The notes below the pieces were generated by a model that saw only the letters and a program-made list of their open reading frames with translations, searched no databases and was not told where the DNA came from. From Cryoendolithus antarcticus (taxonomy: Eukaryota; Ascomycota; Dothideomycetes; Cladosporiales; Cladosporiaceae), in contig NAJO01000019.1 of assembly GCA_002077065.1 (NCBI GenBank), positions 434,001-498,000 on the forward strand: a stretch of 64,000 bases of DNA, written 5' to 3'. The position numbers and the translations under genes are program-made. This document shows, piece by piece, positions 62,207-64,000 of this stretch (positions within the stretch are counted from its first letter, which is position 1; every line of letters begins with the position of its first letter).

Positions 62207-63245
62207 ATGACCAAGGCCATCCCATACCCTACTATCGACAATCCCAACAACATCATGATCCGGATCAAGGCAGTGGGGCTCAATCCTATCGACTGGAAGT
62301 CTGTCGACTACAACTTCTGCATGCCAAGTTTCCCATAGCTCGGAGGGCGCGAGACAACAGGCGTGGTGGAGGCTATTGGGTCCGACGTGCACCATCTTAC
62401 TATAGGCGATCGTGTGTGGACGAGTAAGTGTGATCGATCGTTGGAGAAGTACGATCTGATGCTAATTCAAGTCAGGCACGTACTATCGTGATCAAAGAGC
62501 CGAGACCTTCCAAGAAGTATGCGTTCTGCCACAGCATACTGTGCTTCCGCTCCCTGCATCACTCTCATTCAAGTCCGGTACCTGTCTGGGTGTTGCTGCT
62601 TTGACGGCCGCCATGACGCTACGGAAGTGACTCGCTGTCACTATCCCGGCCTCAGCGGTTCGATCGAGGCTCAGTGTCACCCCCGACAGCGAACAAAGTC
62701 GACATATCCTGATTTGGGGCGGCTCAACAATCACGGGTCAATTAGCCATTTACTTAGCCAAGTTGTCTGGTATCCAGGTCGTCACCGTCACGTCCGCGAA
62801 GACTCGGAGCCTGGCCAAGCGACTGGGTGCTGCTCATGTCATCGTTCGAGACCACAAGTCGCAAGAGGACATAGTCGCTGCGATCCGCGCTATCACTGGT
62901 GACAGTCTGGACTTAGCTATCGACATCGTTGGTAACGCAACCGCGGGCTATTGCCTGCAAGCGCTGTCCAGTTCCAGGCCGAGCACACTGGCAGCCTTGG
63001 CTCTCCTGAAGGAGGGGTAGGATGTGCCCAGTAATGTCGCAGTCGCTGCTGTCGAGATGAGACGATTCGTCATAGAAATGGACAATCGGACATATGCGGA
63101 GGAACTCAATCGACTAACCGGCGAAGGGATTGCCGTACTGCCAGATATCGAAGTGTTCGAAGGTGGACTTGCAAGCATCGAGCAGGGCCTCTCGGTGCTG
63201 AGAGCTGGCGATATGGGAGGCCGGAAGTTAGTGGTGCAGATGTAG
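62207..63245 (+). pseudogene. Zinc-independent medium-chain reductase remnant with three in-frame stops
   Basis: Exons 62207-62423 and 62476-63245 joined by a 52-nt GTAAGT-CAG intron keep one frame of 329 codons. Its MDR order is recognisable: IKAVGLNPIDWKSVDYNFCM, GGRETTGVVEAIGSDVHHLT, GDRVW, VLPQHTVLPLPASLSFKSG, the Rossmann block WGGSTITGQLAIYLAKLSG, AAHVIVRDHKSQEDIVAAIR, and a C-terminal GGLASIEQGLSVLRAGDMGG. Three stops interrupt it: TAG 62336-62338 (before LGGRE, where relatives often have Trp), TGA 62628-62630 (in the helix after AAMTL, again often Trp), and TAG 63018-63020. TGG to TAG or TGA would be single G-to-A changes. A C-terminal stretch after the third stop also looks shortened. 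This copy is more eroded than the 56766 reductase; the two are not close paralogues. Confidence 0.7.
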
Positions 63246-64000
63246 TGAACTGATAGACTCCCCGAGCGTCAGTTTGCTTTGCTCTCGACCCGATCAACCA
63301 TCGTCTTACCTCCGCACACATGTCATGTCCCACGTATCTGTCGGTAAAGAAGATGCATGTGGTTCTGTGCTTCTCGGCAAGCTCAGCGAGATCAGTGTAT
63401 TGTTCTATGCTATCTTTCGTTGGCGACTTTTCGCCTGGCACCTTCTATTGGCCCTGGAAGCCGTTTCGAAGAAGTCAAAGATGAATCTGCTTCTTCGAAG
63501 GCTCTGATTCTGACGCTGAGGGCATGATGCCGCTTCTGCATGGGACTCTCGCAGCGGATGTAGAGGGTATTGACTAGAGAGACCGATACCCTTACCTACT
63601 CATCTTTCCCTGACACATCGGCATATACTCGCGCTGTTCATGACACGCGCTGTATGCTTGCCGACGTAATTCGGGTGCTCGACCGAGCCCTGAAGGTCTC
63701 GATAGGGACGCGTGATGCCTATTGAAAGTTGCATCGTGATGGCAAGAGAGCTTTGCGCTGTAAGACGCTTAGACGCTTGCAGGTCGTAGTCGGACTTGCA
63801 GGGGCCATTGTTGATCGCCGCGGAGTGGGGTATGCAAGGTACGGTCGTACGAGTAGTACAGGCGTGGACAGGAAGCAAGAATGTTATCAGGGTTCAACAG
63901 TGACGTCAGTTATCGACAGGATCTCCAGTTCCCTAGTCCGCAGCTTTCACGACAAACACGTAGTTAATTATAAACATTGTGGACGCCACCTGATCCTGAT
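63246..64000. other. Right end, no supported gene
   Basis: About 750 bases with only short frames on both strands and no recognised motif. Confidence 0.45.

Noticed and set aside
54024..63245. Reassigned or readthrough TAG codons in the right-hand tract
   Set aside because: TAG is used as a normal terminator by clean genes here (C2H2 regulator, RING gene, ATP19), so reassignment is unlikely; nonsense lesions explain the data.
1..64000. tRNA genes, CRISPR arrays, transposons with terminal inverted repeats
   Set aside because: No cloverleaf-compatible GTTCGAATC context, regular spacer array or transposase/reverse transcriptase motif was seen by eye.

Overview
The window is nuclear DNA of a filamentous ascomycete. 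The genes have short (about 48-320 nt) GT-AG introns with fungal donor and branch-site patterns. Many products are fungus-specific: an MSB2-type signalling mucin, a HET-domain protein, fungal_trans transcription-factor architecture, a DUF8035-type protein, HAUS6 of fungal type and monopolin CSM1. The overall flavour (DUF8035 protein, small F-box-like paralogues, S/T-rich proteins) suggests a dothideomycete, perhaps Mycosphaerellales/Capnodiales. That placement is inference, not proof. No tRNA, rRNA, CRISPR array or intact transposon was recognised.

Layout. 1-9.5 kb: the 5' part of CCR4-NOT subunit NOT2 (cut by the window edge), the ER ubiquitin-system protein CUE1, two MFS transporters tail-to-tail (33 bases apart), and a DUF8035-type protein. 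10-19 kb: a decayed F-box-like copy, mitochondrial-type phosphopantetheinyl transferase PPT2, a three-exon ATP synthase subunit k gene (ATP19) sharing a 387-bp divergent promoter with MTFP1/MTP18, two intact small F-box-like paralogues, and the ribosome-biogenesis GTPase NOG1. 19-32 kb: an HD-domain nucleotidase, augmin subunit HAUS6, an unresolved possibly degenerate coding patch, a C2H2 plus fungal_trans regulator, and a HET-domain gene whose acidic N-terminal repeat region lies in another frame. 32-54 kb: MSB2, a conserved protein of unknown function, the ArfGAP GLO3, monopolin CSM1, an arylsulfotransferase-family protein, a RING-H2 E3 ligase, an F-box/LRR-type gene bracketed by two ~75-bp direct repeats, and the Pol I factor RRN11.

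54-64 kb changes character. Seven protein-coding units are recognisable and five are broken: an uncharacterised family member, an M35 metallopeptidase and a medium-chain reductase with one in-frame TAG each, an EXPERA-domain protein with a one-base frameshift, and a second reductase with three in-frame stops. Two between and beside them, a 4-hydroxylaminobenzoate-lyase-like gene (with an in-frame 48-nt intron) and a ketopantoate reductase, look intact. This is an accessory, decaying tract next to a conserved housekeeping block.

Most of 1-54 kb is ordinary housekeeping and regulatory gene content. I did not find a clear new multi-gene system. The observations most worth following are the pseudogene tract, the ATP19/MTFP1 divergent pair with a telomere-repeat-like element, the HET gene with its frame break and TAATG junction, and the repeat-flanked F-box gene. 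All gene structures were built by hand translation and splice-site reading; no database search was run.
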